Assembly (NCBI GenBank): GCA_036346205.1 | Contig: JARFJB010000821.1 | Span: 9,259,222 to 9,323,221, forward strand | Length of the DNA stretch: 64,000 nt | Direction: 5' to 3' | From: Vesta saturnalis | Lineage: Eukaryota > Arthropoda > Insecta > Coleoptera > Lampyridae | Shown: positions 44,666 to 57,045 of the stretch, piece after piece | Layout of the letters: every line of letters starts with the position of its first letter | Numbering within the stretch: position 1 is the first letter of the stretch | The notes under the pieces: model-generated | Told to the model about the DNA's origin: nothing | Databases searched by the model: none | The model's input: only the letters and a program-made list of their open reading frames with translations | Made by a program: the position numbers and the translations under genes

Positions 44666-47131
44666 AGATGTTTAGAAAGAGGTAATAGAAGTATCGGACA
44701 GCTTACATGACATTTGGGTCATAAAAGGTAATTCTGGCTCGAGACAAGTGCGAGACACAATGTTACATAAATATGGTTCACGATGTGTTTAAAATAAATT
44801 TATTTGGTATAAATTGATCTGAATATCTTTTGCTAAGTTTGGTTTCATCATAAAAGCAATTTGTTGCTACCAAAATTGTCAAAGATGTTAAATATCACCA
44901 TTTTCGTAGAGTCATTTTAGTAGTGCAATTTTACAATAAAATCAATTTTTCAAAGTTAATTTGGCAAGTAGACATTTCACAGGTGTTTAAACATGGACTA
45001 TGTAGTTAGGATTATGTTAGGGATAAGGTATGTTTAGTTTTTAAGAGCAGGAAATACAAAAATTTAGTTAAAAGGGTTATAATATGGATAGTTAGACAAT
45101 TTTCGCACACATTTTTGTTAGTGAATTAGTGACAAAACTTATAATATATGATTCACAAGAAGAAAGACATTTAGAACATTTTGGCATACAAACATTTATA
45201 GTGCCGTACAATTTATAGTGTAAAAATCCCAAAACAGTGTTAGACGATGAGACATTTTCAATGCAAGACTAAATAACATTATGCATTGCAAATAAGTAGT
45301 GTGAACAATAAAGACAAGTTGTACAAACCTTAAACATAACATTTTAAGTGCTAAAACATTTTTAATATGAATTTATTTCATATTTAAAATTTAAGTATGG
45401 TTACGTTGTAAATTTTAGATTTTTCACATAATTTTATACTTTTTCCACATTATTAGATTTAGTTTTTGCTCTTAAAGCAAATAATAAATGTTCTTTCACA
45501 ATATAAATAAGTTTTTATAAGGATACAGCGTTTTATCGCAAAATTTGCTAAATCTAAGTTGATTTCTAGACAAATTTACAAAAACTTAAAATTTTCATTA
45601 AAGTAAATGTTTGAATTTAAAAGATATGTTTTCTTATGTAAATTGTCCTCAGAATTCCATTTTCGCAAGTAATTTTAGTGTAGCTTATAAGTGTGTATAG
45701 TTAGTAGCTTATTTTGATTAGATTAAGTTGTTTCGTTTAGTAGTGGTAGGATTTATTGCTTATTCGGTGTCCTTTTATTCGAAATTTCACATAGTTTTCA
45801 TTTCTGTTTTTAAATTTCATTTCCGACCATGTATAAGAAAGTTACGGCCAAAATTCCATTTGTGTACAATTCTTAATTTTGATTAGCCAATCACATTCAT
45901 TGTAAATTTTGCAATATGGCTGTAAAAAAGTTGAAATTTCTGTAGCAACCAGAAACCTATAAAAGCAAGAGCTCAGGAAGTCACTCTCTCCCCAGTTTTT
46001 GTTCAAAAAGTGAAAAGATTAAAACAGTGTTGCTAATTTAGTGTTTACATAACCTAATTTATTTTCGTCGAGAAAGTTTACGGTACGAATAATTTCGAGA
46101 GCACTTGTTTTTATAACTTCGGTTAAAATTTAAATAGTTCGGTCACCGATACCTGTCGTTGTTAATAAATCATTGCTGTACGATTAATTGATGTCACGAT
46201 TTTGTGAAAATTTGTTTTCATGTTTTCCGATTTAAAATAATACTGATATACCAAATTAAATTCCATTTTTATTTGGTGAAAAGTTGTTTTATTTATCCGG
46301 ACAATTCCTCTTAAATAAATATTATATTTTCGGTAACTAAAATAAAATTGTGTTAATAAAAATCTTGAATACTAATAATACATTTTAAACGAAATCAGTC
46401 ATAAAGATTTAAAACCATTTTTAATAAAAGTTACCATTGTAAATAAGTGTTTGGAGGTTGCCGTTTTTGGAAAGGAAAACATCTTGAAGATTGGAGGTTG
46501 GAGTCTTCGAGAACCGAGATAGCAGTTGGATATTAGCAACAACAACATCCGAGTGAACATTGCCTGCCTCCAGCTGAAGTTTGAAGACATCTTTCAATCG
46601 ACAGGAAGGATTGTATCTGTGAGTTTTAAAATTTTTTATAACCCTGTTATTGGTATTTCCCTGCAAATAATATTTGTTTTATGTTATTAATTAAGAATTT
46701 CAATTATTTACCTGTGTAAACACCTGTGAAACAAATCATTTCCTTTTTTTTCTAAATTTTCACATTTTGATCCAAACATTAAAATTTCTTAATTATTTGA
46801 CATTTTTGACAGTTTTAATTATTTTACATTTAAAGTCAGTAACGCATGCGTTAGAAAGCAAAACTTATTCAGACCAAATTTTATACGTCAAATTCAATTT
46901 AGTATAGGATATTTCTATACAAAAATATATTATCTTCAACTAAATCCTTGAACCCTTTCCCCATTGAGATCCCTGAGCTAGTTTGGTGCAATAATAACAT
47001 TAAAGTTAAAATAAATACTTCCACCTCAAAGTAAATTCAATTGAAAATCTTTGATATCCTATTCCCCATTGAGAATTTTCGCGAATAAATAAAATATAAA
47101 TAAAATCTATAAATTTAAACTAATCATTACA
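44664..47131 (+). repeat. 5' LTR
   Basis: Begins TGAGATG after the TA repeat. The first 1673 bp match the 3' LTR. The LTR is taken to extend to CA at 47130-47131, because a primer-binding site follows there and no such site follows position 46336. Its length of about 2.47 kb is long for an insect LTR. Confidence 0.75.
45958..45964 (+). promoter_or_regulatory. TATA box of the 5' LTR
   Basis: TATAAAA at 45958 with a TCACTCTC initiator-like sequence about 24 bp downstream. The 3' LTR copy at 51280-51286 has TCATTCTC, closer to the arthropod TCAKTY initiator. This would start the element's transcript. Confidence 0.6.
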
Positions 47132-47137
47132 ATTTAT

Positions 47138-47152
47138 TGGCCAACGTGGGGC
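47138..47152 (+). promoter_or_regulatory. Primer-binding site
   Basis: TGGCCAACGTGGGGC lies six bases after the LTR end. Gypsy elements use a tRNA 3' end starting TGG here, and CCAACGTGGGGC is a common continuation. It lies 170 bp upstream of the gag start. Confidence 0.65.
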
Positions 47153-47321
47153 ACGATTTAGTTTGAAGTTTTTGGATATAAAGCATAAAAAAAATTTTTA
47201 TAGGTATTAAAATTTTTTTTTAGTTTTCGTTTATTGTTATTTGTTATTGTTTATTGTTTATTGTGTTATTAGTGTTAGGATTTTTATAAAAAAGGGCAAA
47301 TTTAGTTAATACAACTAGTGA

Positions 47322-49051
47322 ATGCAAGATCGTAGGGTAACTAGATCAGGAAAAGTTTACGGACCTAAAGATATTGAGGTAAAAGAGAAAAAACAGGATC
47401 TAGTTACAAAGATGGAAGTGGAAAAGAATGTTGAAGCACAACAAGAAGAAGGGGGAAGTCCAGTGAGAGAAAGCAAGAGCTTAGACGTGGACATGATAAT
47501 CGCCATGATGATGAAAGCGGAAGAAAATAGGAAGCAAGACATGATAAAAGCTGAAAAAAATATTGATAGTAAATTTAACAAGCTTGAAGAAAATAGGATA
47601 AAAGCTGAGGAAAATATTGATAGAAAATTCAACAAGCTTGAAGAAAATAGGAAAGAAGCGGAAGAAAATAGAATAAAAGCAGAGGAAGAAAGGAAGGAGG
47701 ATATGAGACGGCTACAAGAAAGTATCGATAGACAACTAAGTAAGTGGGAGAACGATAAAGAGAAGTTAGTGCATAAAATGGAGAAAACGAAGGAAGAATT
47801 AAGTAACAGCATGCACCGAGAAAATGATAAGTTATGGGGAACGATTATCGACAATAAGGAGGAGGCAGATGACAAGATCGGCAAGTTGGATAAAAACATT
47901 AGAACTGAAACCCGTCTAAGAGAAGAGGCTTCTAACGAAATAAACGATAAAGTAGGAAGGATACAAGACATCCACGAACAAATATGTTTCCAGGTGGATA
48001 AGAATAGGGATGAGAACAAGAAACAGATGGGGGAAATTTGCAATAAACTAAGAATACACGATCATGACCTAGAAGAGTTGAAAGAACGTGAAACACCTCG
48101 AAATTTTCAAATCGGCTGGGAAAATTGCATGTGGAATCAAGAGATGCCATATAAATTTGAAGGAAAGAAGCAAGAATCGCCAATGCTATTTTTGAAAAAT
48201 ATAGAAGAATATTTTAACGACATTAAGGACAATAAACAAAGAATGCGTTTGGTGAGAAAGATGCTTAAAGGAATGCCGAACTATGGTACAATTTAGTACA
48301 AGAGCAATGTACCGATTATAAGCACTTCAAGGAATTATTTACCAAACAATATTGGAGTGATGTCCAACAAAATGTAATAAGGGAAGAATTTTCAAGGGCG
48401 AAGTATGACAAAAACTATGGCACTTCGAGGGAGATTTATGTGATGAAGAAATACCAAATAGCAAGATACTTCACACCACCGATGAATGAACAAGAAATAG
48501 TCCAATATTTAGCAAGGCAACTGGAGAATAATGTGGCAGAAAACATTATTCTGCAAAATATAGATAATATAACATCACTACTGCAATTTTTAAGAAGATA
48601 CGATGCATACGAACAGCATCAGAACAGTTACGAAAAGAGAGAATTTAACCCTAGGAATTATGGAAATGACAGAAGGGAATATAATTACAGGCACGAAAGA
48701 GAGGACAATAGGAGAGACAATTATAATAGGAATTATGGAAATGACAGGAGAGATTATCAAAATCAATATCATCGTGCTGATAATCGTAGAGAGTATTTCC
48801 AAAATGGCAACAATAGAGAAAGCAATTATAGATCGGGAAGAGAGAGGAACAACTTCCAACAAAGACGAGGAGGATATAATAATGGCTACGATAGGAATAG
48901 ATTTAATTACAACAATCAAGCCAAGGATAATGAACGGGAACATCAGAATAATAGAGAGAATGAAGGAAAGGATCATCGTAGAAATGATATGCAAAAAGAA
49001 AATAGAAGGCATACCAAGAGATCGTGGATGATCAGAATAGGAGGTGAATAA
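47322..49051 (+). pseudogene. Gag of the LTR element (one frameshift)
   Basis: The structural protein that coats the element RNA. The first 324 codons (47322-48296) are open. A coiled coil at residues 65-200 is built on repeated KLEENR and KAEEN units; two exact-length 54-bp tandem repeats at 47545-47652 encode part of it. A capsid-like segment follows with SPMLFLKNIEEYFNDI and MRLVRKMLKGMP. A stop and a one-base frameshift near 48294-48301 break the chain. It resumes as CTDYKHFKELFTKQYWSDVQ, the capsid core motif, and continues open to 49051. The C-terminal 120 residues are rich in Arg, Asn, Tyr and Gly (NYGNDRREYNYR repeats) and have no CCHC zinc knuckle. They probably bind RNA through arginine-rich repeats. 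Confidence 0.85.
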
Positions 49052-49159
49052 CATCCAGGTACGAGAAGAGAAGGAGGAACCGAGTTGTGGAAGGATTAGT
49101 TGGGTCAATGCTATCGTACATGCATCCCAAGACGAAGAAAAGAACACACAAAGGACTTT

Positions 49160-49857
49160 GACAAGATCACCGTTCAAAATTTTTAAATACGAGCTTCCTT
49201 GTCAACAATGTAAAGACAAACTACCAACATCCTACGGAATTTTTAGAAATTGAACAAAATTCAGAACCAGAAACTGCAAACATTTTATTACCTTTCGTTA
49301 ACATTAGAATTAAGAATTTAAATTTATTAGGATTAGTTGATACCGGATCAGAAATTTCATTAATACAGGAAAAGATCATCGTAGAGAATAACGATTTATT
49401 TAAAGATGAGATCATCAGAATAAACAAAATAGAAGTTATGGCAGCTACGGATAAGAAGCTTAGCACTATAAATAGGATGCTACATACTGAAGCTAAGGTA
49501 GGGGAACAGATTTTTCAAACACAATGGTTTATAACTAACAATTTAAAAATGGAGTTAATAATCGGAATGGATTTGATTAAGCAATTAAAATTGATTATCG
49601 ATGCGCAACATATGAAGATAAGAATTGGTAAAGATGAATTAAACTGGGTACAGCCCTACAATAAAAGATTAAATTTATATAAACCGCATATCCAGTATTT
49701 GAAGGTGGAAAGAATTATAAAGGATGAGCAATTCGATATCAATCACATTGGTTACAAGCAAGAAGTTATAAACATTATACAAGAAAATTTGGTGTTGATA
49801 AATGAAGAACCTAGCGTAGCAAGTAAATATGTACAGAAAATTGAAGTGCCTAGATGA
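49160..49857 (+). pseudogene. Aspartic protease, truncated pol
   Basis: Frame open from 49160 to the stop at 49855. It contains NLLGLVDTGSEISLI (about 49320), the D-T-G active site of retropepsin-type proteases, and LIIGMDLIKQLKLIID (about 49560), the conserved flap-end I-I-G-x-D motif. The last residues, SKYVQKIEVP, are the usual lead-in to the reverse transcriptase, after which a stop ends the frame. It is in a different frame from gag, as in elements using ribosomal frameshifting, although separate mutations cannot be excluded. Its start codon is unclear. Confidence 0.82.
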
Positions 49858-49968
49858 ATCTAAAATTTTCATACTTCTATAAGTTATTCTTATTTCAAAA
49901 TTTAATTTTAATAGGTAGGTCAATTAAAGAACTTAATATTTTCTTGTACAAAAATATCTTCATTCTTA

Positions 49969-49980
49969 AATTGGGGAATT
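49969..49980 (+). promoter_or_regulatory. Polypurine tract
   Basis: AATTGGGGAATT directly precedes the 3' LTR start TGAGATG. It fits the site where plus-strand DNA synthesis is primed. Confidence 0.65.
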
Positions 49981-51652
49981 TGAGATGTTTAGAAAGAGGT
50001 AATAGAAGTATCGGACAGCTTACATGACATTTGGGTCATAAAAAGGGGTAATTTCTGGCTCGAGACAAGTGCGAGACACAATTTTACATAAATATGGTTC
50101 ACGATGTGTTTAAAATAAATTTATTTGGTATAAATTGATCTGAATATTTTGCTAAGTTTGGTTTCATCATAAAAAGCAATTTGTTGCTACCAAAATTGTC
50201 AAAGATGTTAAATATCACCATTTTCGTAGAGTCATTTTAGTAGTGCAATTTTTACAATAAAATTCAATTTTTCAAAGTTAATTTGGCAAGTAGACATTTC
50301 ACAGGTGTTTAAACATGGACTATGTAGTTAGGATTATGTTAGGGATAAGGTATGTTTAGTTTTTAAGAGCAGGAAATACAAAAATTTAGTTAAAAGGGTT
50401 ATAATATGGATAGTATAGACAATTTTCGCACACATTTTTGTTAGTGAATTAGTGACAAAACTTATAATATATGATTCACAAGAAGAAAGACATTTAGAAC
50501 ATTTTGGCATACAAACATTTATAGTGCCGTACAATTTATAGTGTGAAAATCCCAAAACAGTGTTAGACGATGAGACATTTTCAATGCAAGACTAAATAAC
50601 ATTATGCATTGCAAATAAGTAGTGTGAACAATAAAGACAAGTTGTACAAACCTTAAACATAACATTTTAAGTGCTAAAAACATTTTTTAATATGAATTTA
50701 TTTCATATTTAAAATTTAAGTATGGTTACGTTGTAAATTTTAGATTTTTCACATAATTTTATACTTTTTCCATATTATTAGATTTAGTTTTGCTCTTAAA
50801 GCAAATAATAGATGTTCTTTCACAATATAAATAAGTTTTTATAAGGATACAGCGTTTTATCCGCAAAATTTGCTAAATCTAAGTTGATTTCTAGACAAAT
50901 TTACAAAACTTAAAATTTTCATTAAAGTAAATGTTTCGAATTTAAAAGATATGTTTTCTTATGTAAATTGTCCTCAGAATTCCATTTTCGCAAGTAATTT
51001 TAGTGTAGCTTGTAAGTGTGTATAGTTAGTAGCTTATTTTGATTAGATTAAGTTGTTTCGTTTATTAGTGGTAGGATTTATTGCTTATTCGGTGTCCTTT
51101 TATTCGAAATTTCACATAGTTTTCATTTCTGTTTTAAATTTCATTTCCGACCATGTATAAGAAAGTTACGGCCAAAATTCCATTTTTGTACAATTCTTAA
51201 TTTTGATTAGCCAATCACATTCATTGTAAATTTTGCAATATGGCTGTAAAAATTGAAATTTCTGTAGCAACCAGAAACCTATAAAAGCAAGAGCTCAGGA
51301 AGTCATTCTCTCCAGTTTTTGTTCAAAAGTGAAAAGATTAAAACAGTGTTGCTAATTTAGTGTTTACATAACCTAATTTATTTTCGTCGAGAAAGTTTAC
51401 GGTACGAATAATTTCAGAGCACTTGTTTTATAACTTCGGTTAAAATTTAAATAGTTCGGTCACCGATACCTGTCGTTGTTAATAAATCATTGCTGTACGA
51501 TTAATTGATGTCACGATTTTGTGAAAATTTGTTTTCATGTTTTCCGATTTAAAATAATACTGATATACCAAATTAAATTCCATTTTATTTGGTGAAAAGT
51601 TGTTTTATTTATCCGGACAATTCCTCTTAAATAAATATTATATTTTCGGTAA
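49981..51652 (+). repeat. 3' LTR, truncated
   Basis: Matches 44664-46336 throughout with about a dozen small indels and several substitutions. It stops at TAA (51650-51652), where copy A' begins. The last 795 bp of the LTR are missing. Confidence 0.9.
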
Positions 51653-53627
51653 TCTCATTTCCAACTTCTCAAAATTTTCCTTATAACTCCATTGTATTGC
51701 CGTTTGATTGTTTATAAACAATAGATTTCATATGATCCCATAAGAAAAATTCTAACTTATTGAGATCTGGACTTATCGGTGGCCAGGGATGATCACTCTC
51801 ACGTCCAATCCATCGTTGTCGAAAGTGATTATTTAAATAATTTTGTACATTTGGAACATAATGAGCGAGAGCACCATCGTGCATAAACCACGTATTGTTT
51901 CTAATGTTAAGCGGAATATCTTCTAATAAGGTAGGCAAAGCATTTTCAAAAAAGTTGAGATATGATTCTGTATTCAACTGAGTAGGAAGTTCACATGGTC
52001 TTATTAAAAAATCCCCGACAATTCCACACCCTACGTTAGTTGAAAACCCGTGCTTAAAATGCTTCGTTCTAGCTATACGGGGATTGTCTTCACTCCATGT
52101 ATGGCAATTGCGGATATTAATTATGCCTCGACGGGCAAAGGTTGCCTTATCAGTAAAGAGCACACGATTAAAAATGTTGGGTCGTTAATTTGTTTATTAT
52201 GCAACCACTGACAAAAATTCAACCTTAGTGGGAAATCAGTCGGCGACAACTCCTGTACATTTAAATGGTGATACAAACGCAGAAGTTGGGCACGATGAAC
52301 TCTATGTATGGAGGGCCGGGGTATAGCTGTAATTGCAGATAACTGCGGAATACTAATTTCAGAATTTTCTTCCCAACGGGTTGTAACAACCCTTCTCTGA
52401 GTTGTATTAAAATATACCTTAATTTAAGGTCTTTCATTCATTTAGTTGTAAATATAAGAAAAAAGTTTTTAATTATTGAAATATAGGTATGAGGTAGGCA
52501 ACTTAATTTGCATATCTTTTTATGGGTTTATAGTGTATACTTCGTAAGGTTATATTACCTTTCAAATTATTTTTCTGCTCAAATACGTTTGCGCAATACA
52601 TGATCACCTGACATCATGCTACTTCCTAAGCATCCATTTTGCTGACTTCCTGATGCACATTACAGCAGGAAGCGTTGTTTTGGTTTTCCACCTAAATTTT
52701 GTGCAAGTGCCATTAATTTTATGGTAAGATATCTTTTAACTCGTTATACAGAAAATTAAAACATTTGCTCTTTTCAGGCACTTTTTTTTACTGCATTTTT
52801 AATTTTACTCCGATTTACAATTTAATTACATTTTAAGTACGCATTTCATTTTACTGTAGCGTATGCTTTCATTTTATGATTGCAATTTTTGCATTGAAAA
52901 TTTCAAGAAATGCAATAAATATTGGGTTATTCAATTTTAAGAAGGATAATTCAATTTTTTTGGGTGTGGCTGATAACATTATTTCAAGAGATTGCGCAAT
53001 AATGATGCGAGGATGACATCACCTTGGTTGACCGTTTCGTAAACATTTAGATACCAGAGGGTATTAAAAAATTTGTGTACAAAACCTTCACAAAGGTATT
53101 TATGTAATGATTTTTTTAATTTAAGGATAGTTTTAAGATATATTTTATTTAATCATATCTCATATTAACTTTCAATAAACATATTTGTATATTTTATTGT
53201 TTAACATTTTGATAAAATCTTTATTGTTAACAAACTCGGTTTAGTTGTTCCCACATTATTAAAAAAAAAACAACTTGGCGCCCGAGATCATTTTATTAGT
53301 ATTACATTGCAATTTTTTTATATTTATGTCAAGTGAAAATAACATAGCAGATTTAGTGGTAATTAAGCAAATCGTAAGGTTTGAATCTACCGACTAGAGT
53401 CAAAGGCACTATTTGTGGTGAATGGTTAGTATCTCCAGTCAGTTTGACGATTTGTGTTTTGGAGAACTTTACTCTTATTTCTTTATTACATTTATTTTTT
53501 ATTAAATTTATTATACCATTTACACCACTTTAACATTATAGGGTAGAGAAGTTGAACGTTCAGCATGGTATCTCGCTTTAAACCTAAGGAAACTGTAGTT
53601 AAGCTTGTGTTCCTATACTTTTGGGAC

Positions 53628-53631
<4 letters not shown>
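51653..53631 (-). repeat. 1.98-kb direct duplication, copy A'
   Basis: Same segment as 42670-44630. It joins the truncated LTR through a shared TAA. Its right end keeps a fuller transposon tip (TATACTTTTGGGACACCCTA) than copy A and is followed by an uninterrupted TA repeat and unique sequence. Confidence 0.92.
51681..52440 (-). pseudogene. IS630/mariner-type transposase in copy A'
   Basis: A 160-codon frame (52163-51681) covers the catalytic domain: LFTDKATFARRG (first D), WFMHDGALAHYV (second D) and WPPISPDLNKLEFFLWDHMK (third D), with 36 residues between the second and third. All three acidic residues are kept. Upstream frames give QLSAITAIPRPSIHRVHRAQ and FCQWLHNKQINDP, the end of the HTH region and the pre-catalytic block; one frameshift separates them from the main frame. 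The N-terminal HTH itself is not seen. Confidence 0.85.

Positions 53632-53679
<48 letters not shown>
53632..53679. repeat. TA microsatellite
   Basis: About 24 TA units following copy A'. It is the counterpart of 44632-44663. Confidence 0.95.
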
Positions 53680-53683
<4 letters not shown>

Positions 53684-54463
53684 CATAAATTTAAAATGGC
53701 TATGGAAGATGTACTGAACTGGCTATAACGAATAAAAATTTTTAAGGACTCTTAATTTGCATCTCTAGCTCTACAACCCTCGCAAATGGTAGTTTATGAG
53801 AAAGGGAACAACTTCGTTCATTACTTCTTAAAATTCAACTTATCGTTGAAATTGCTGTAATTTGTTTAGTGTATGCTCAAAATTTTGTAGATATGGTAAA
53901 GAAAATTGTATTCGTGATTTTAAATTGATTTTTGTGAAATTATAAGTAGGAAATCATCTTTTTATTTTTTAACGTTCTTTAACGCTTTTAAAATCAAGTA
54001 AATACTTATTCTGCAAAACCCTTTATATTAATTAATAAGTAGCCTTGAAAGCTTGTACTCGCCCTTGTGCACTTATACGGTACCACTGAATACGAACCCG
54101 CTTTTCGTTTCTGTTAGTACTGCCCTTAATTTTACAAGGCAGCTTAGATTTGCCGATTATTGAACTATAAATAAAAACAAAATTAATACTCAGGAAAATT
54201 GATAGGTAGATAGTTACACCTAGATTGCATTTTCGAAATGTTTGTAGTACTTGCTAAGAAGGGTGCTAAGCGCGTTCGTGCTCACCGTGTATGCACTATT
54301 GCTATTTCCTTAAGCGCCAAACAACAACAAACAGCGTATCGGCACCGAGTGCATAGATATACTAATTTCTTCTTTCGTCTAACCCCACACGTTTCTGTTT
54401 CATGAGCTTTGTACCTCTATTGCGTATATACCCGAATTTTGTAATTTGAAGTTATTCGAAATA
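53680..54463. other. Sequence without recognised genes
   Basis: No coding motif was found. It may include the flank of the transposon whose tip ends at 53631. Confidence 0.4.
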
Positions 54464-56581
54464 ATGCAAATTTAAGAACAAAACAATCGCTAAGGGATGT
54501 ATCTTGACTTTACTGACAATAATGCTACTATTACCCAAATCTCATATTTAATTACTCGCAAACCTCAAATTTGAACAAAGGAATCGGCCGTTTAGTGGTA
54601 GCTGCACCGTGTTATTTGAATTCGATAGGCTTGGATGGGATTAAGTGTTACATCATGTGGAACAGGTACACAATGAAACTACTCAAATTAGAATAAACGA
54701 GTTTTGCGCAATGATGGTTCAAACCGTTAAGTTACTAAGTTGAGAAAGAACCACCAAGAAAACCTAATTTATTCATAAATAAGTAATTGCACAAGTACAT
54801 TAATAAATCAAATAACAAAAAAAAAACAATAGAAGATTCAATATGCCAATATAACAAAATACCATTAAACCAGGTTAAAGTGCATGCAAAATTATAAGAT
54901 TAAGGAACAAAAAAATAAAAAGCAGTTTAGCTACACATAAACACAAATCAAAAAAATATACGGTGAAATCACACCCACAATATTATGTCATAAATAAAAA
55001 TCGTAATATCAAACATGTGACCCTATAAAACCAATCACGCCGGTCTTTAAGTAAATAAGCAAATAAAATAATAAGGCAGATTATGGTTCATATAAAATAT
55101 AACAAACAGGCAAAATAACGTAACCGCAATGCAGTTTAACTACACTTACACAAGAACAAAAAGAAATAGGCAAGAAAGTTACACATACACAATTAAATAG
55201 TGAATAATAAAAGCAGAGAATACATACGTACAATTACAATAAATTATATATAAAGAGAAATTAGTTCGTAGACAAACAATTCTAAATAAGTCGACTGAAT
55301 CAAAGAGAAGAAACTCATTAAAACAAAGCCTTGTCAGGGTAAGGTGCAAATAAATCATGACAAAGTGACTGGTAACTTATCCGCAAATTTGAGCGACTGC
55401 GTTAGAAAATACAGCTTTCCCTTCTTAGCTTACACATTCATCTATACAAAACAATAAGAATGGGGTTCGTTTAACAGTAAAGATGGAATTTGAGGAGTTT
55501 TTAATGCCATCTGGACCCGTGTTTGTAAACCACGGTCTCGTTTATAACGAATTAACGGAGGCATATCGTGCCACGTTTTGTCCATGCATTATTTCCTTTA
55601 CACAAATATTAATAAACAGTTAACAATGCCAAGTCATACTAACAATTAGGAGGATCCGGTACTGTCTGAAACGGACTCGTTCTATTTTAACAGATTCCAA
55701 CTTAATGAGCCTGCGTGTGTAATTAGATACTTCTTGCAAGTCAATGTTTAATTTTTAATAGGTTATATAGGCTTGTTGAATTGGTTGTTGCGAGCTTAAT
55801 TTACATTAAAATACCTACTTACGCACTGAATATAATCCTTTAATTAATCACTTATCCACCAATATTTAACGGGTTAAGATACGCCATTTAAATCCAAGAC
55901 GAATATTTATAGATATATTGTTTACACGCCCGCTTATTAAAACTCGAATATATAGCGATACGTTTATTTGCACGACCCCTTTAATTTTGTGTAACACTTA
56001 CATTAAAAAAACAACATAGAAAAGAAACCAACCAAATTCGCGGTTTCAGTTTTACACGATAAAAGATTTATAGACAGAACGGAGTACAGTGAGGGTTTGT
56101 AATTAAACAATTAGATCGATCCGACCTAAATCGCAACTCTACCACCACTAACTATCCTTGTTCCCCAAATCAATCCCTGTTTGTAAAAGTTACTGAAAAA
56201 ACAAGAAATATTTTCATATTTATTATTAAAATAAATATTCATTTTTAAAATATGCACTCGTCAGTAGCAAACCCTACATTTAGGTCTCGAATTTCAAAGT
56301 ACCAAATAAAGATGTTTTCTGATTTGCGGTATGTTCTGATGTAATTAATTATTAAACTAACGACGTTTTTACCCCAAAAACGCCTGTAGGTATATTTTTC
56401 TTATTCTTTTCAACCCTTACTCAAATATCAAGTACGTAAAATACGGAAAATAAAATACCCCGAGCACATTATCAAATTAATATTAATAGTTAATTATTAT
56501 CAAGATATTTAAACTCTTTAATTATTTTTTCTATCGCGGTAACAAATGTTTACTACAATAATAAAATTTTCTCGGTACACT
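54464..56581 (+). repeat. Unclassified 2.1-kb repeat, copy 1
   Basis: Matches 59538-61622 in the same orientation over its full length (AAGAACAAAACAATCGCTAAG at the start, TTATTCATAAATAAGTAATTGCA, ACAAAGCCTTG, AATAATAAAATTTTC at the end). A-rich, no long open frame. The first 25 bp resemble mariner transposase coding sequence. No terminal inverted repeats and no target duplication were found. Confidence 0.8.
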
Positions 56582-56987
56582 TGCAGTGTAAAGGTTCTTT
56601 GAGAACATATGTATAATCTAGTTTTTCCGCGAATCTCATATTTCTTTTTTGGTAACTGTTTAGCAATTAATCATTCACACACATGACGAGGCAGCAAGGA
56701 GAGAACATTGGTTAAATACAAGTTTGACTGTTTGAGTGCTGCTGCGAACAGCGTCTGACGGGAAGGGACGAGTCTATCAATTGTGACATAGGGGGCAATT
56801 AAATAACGCGGTCTGGGTAGTTCTCCCTACTCGGTGACCGTATGCTGGAGACCGAAGAAAAGTAGTAAACACACTGTTTTCTTCAAAACGTTGTTTACAT
56901 AAGTCTACTGACGAAGGCAGAAATTGAGAAAGTCGATTGTTTTTCGAAATCGTTGATAATTTAATGATGAAACATATTTTTCCAAAT
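56582..56987. other. Sequence without recognised features
   Basis: Unique sequence between the repeat and a GC-rich island. Nothing recognised. Confidence 0.4.
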
Positions 56988-57045
56988 GGCCCCGTATTCC
57001 CGGGACCTCAACCGGCGCGGGGCCCCGGTTATGTGCCCGGTCTCC
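56988..57045. repeat. GC-rich hairpin island
   Basis: In AT-rich surroundings this stretch is mostly G and C. AACCGG-CGCGGGGC-CCCGGTT forms an inverted repeat, with outer CCCGGG and GCCCGG able to pair around it. It may be part of an unrecognised mobile element. Confidence 0.6.

Larger units (their letters stand above)
44664..51652 (+). mobile_element. Gypsy-type LTR retrotransposon with gag and protease only
   Basis: Two near-identical LTRs (44664-47131 and 49981-51652, the latter truncated) enclose a primer-binding site, a gag region with coiled coil and an Arg/Asn/Gly-rich tail, an aspartic protease and a polypurine tract. Reverse transcriptase, RNase H and integrase are absent: the pol frame stops just where a reverse transcriptase would begin, about 120 bp before the polypurine tract. 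The organisation implies a non-autonomous element that needs another copy's pol, or an internal deletion. LTR similarity indicates recent insertion or duplication. Confidence 0.88.

Noticed and set aside
47357..48043. Long minus-strand open frame of 228 codons
   Set aside because: It is the complement of the gag coiled-coil region. The serine/leucine-rich translation is what the complement of Glu/Lys codons gives, and the plus strand has the recognisable Gag motifs.
48590..49177. Minus-strand frame of 195 codons and plus-strand frame of 142 codons
   Set aside because: Both overlap the Arg/Asn-rich gag tail in other frames. Isoleucine-rich composition is a by-product of the repeated codons.
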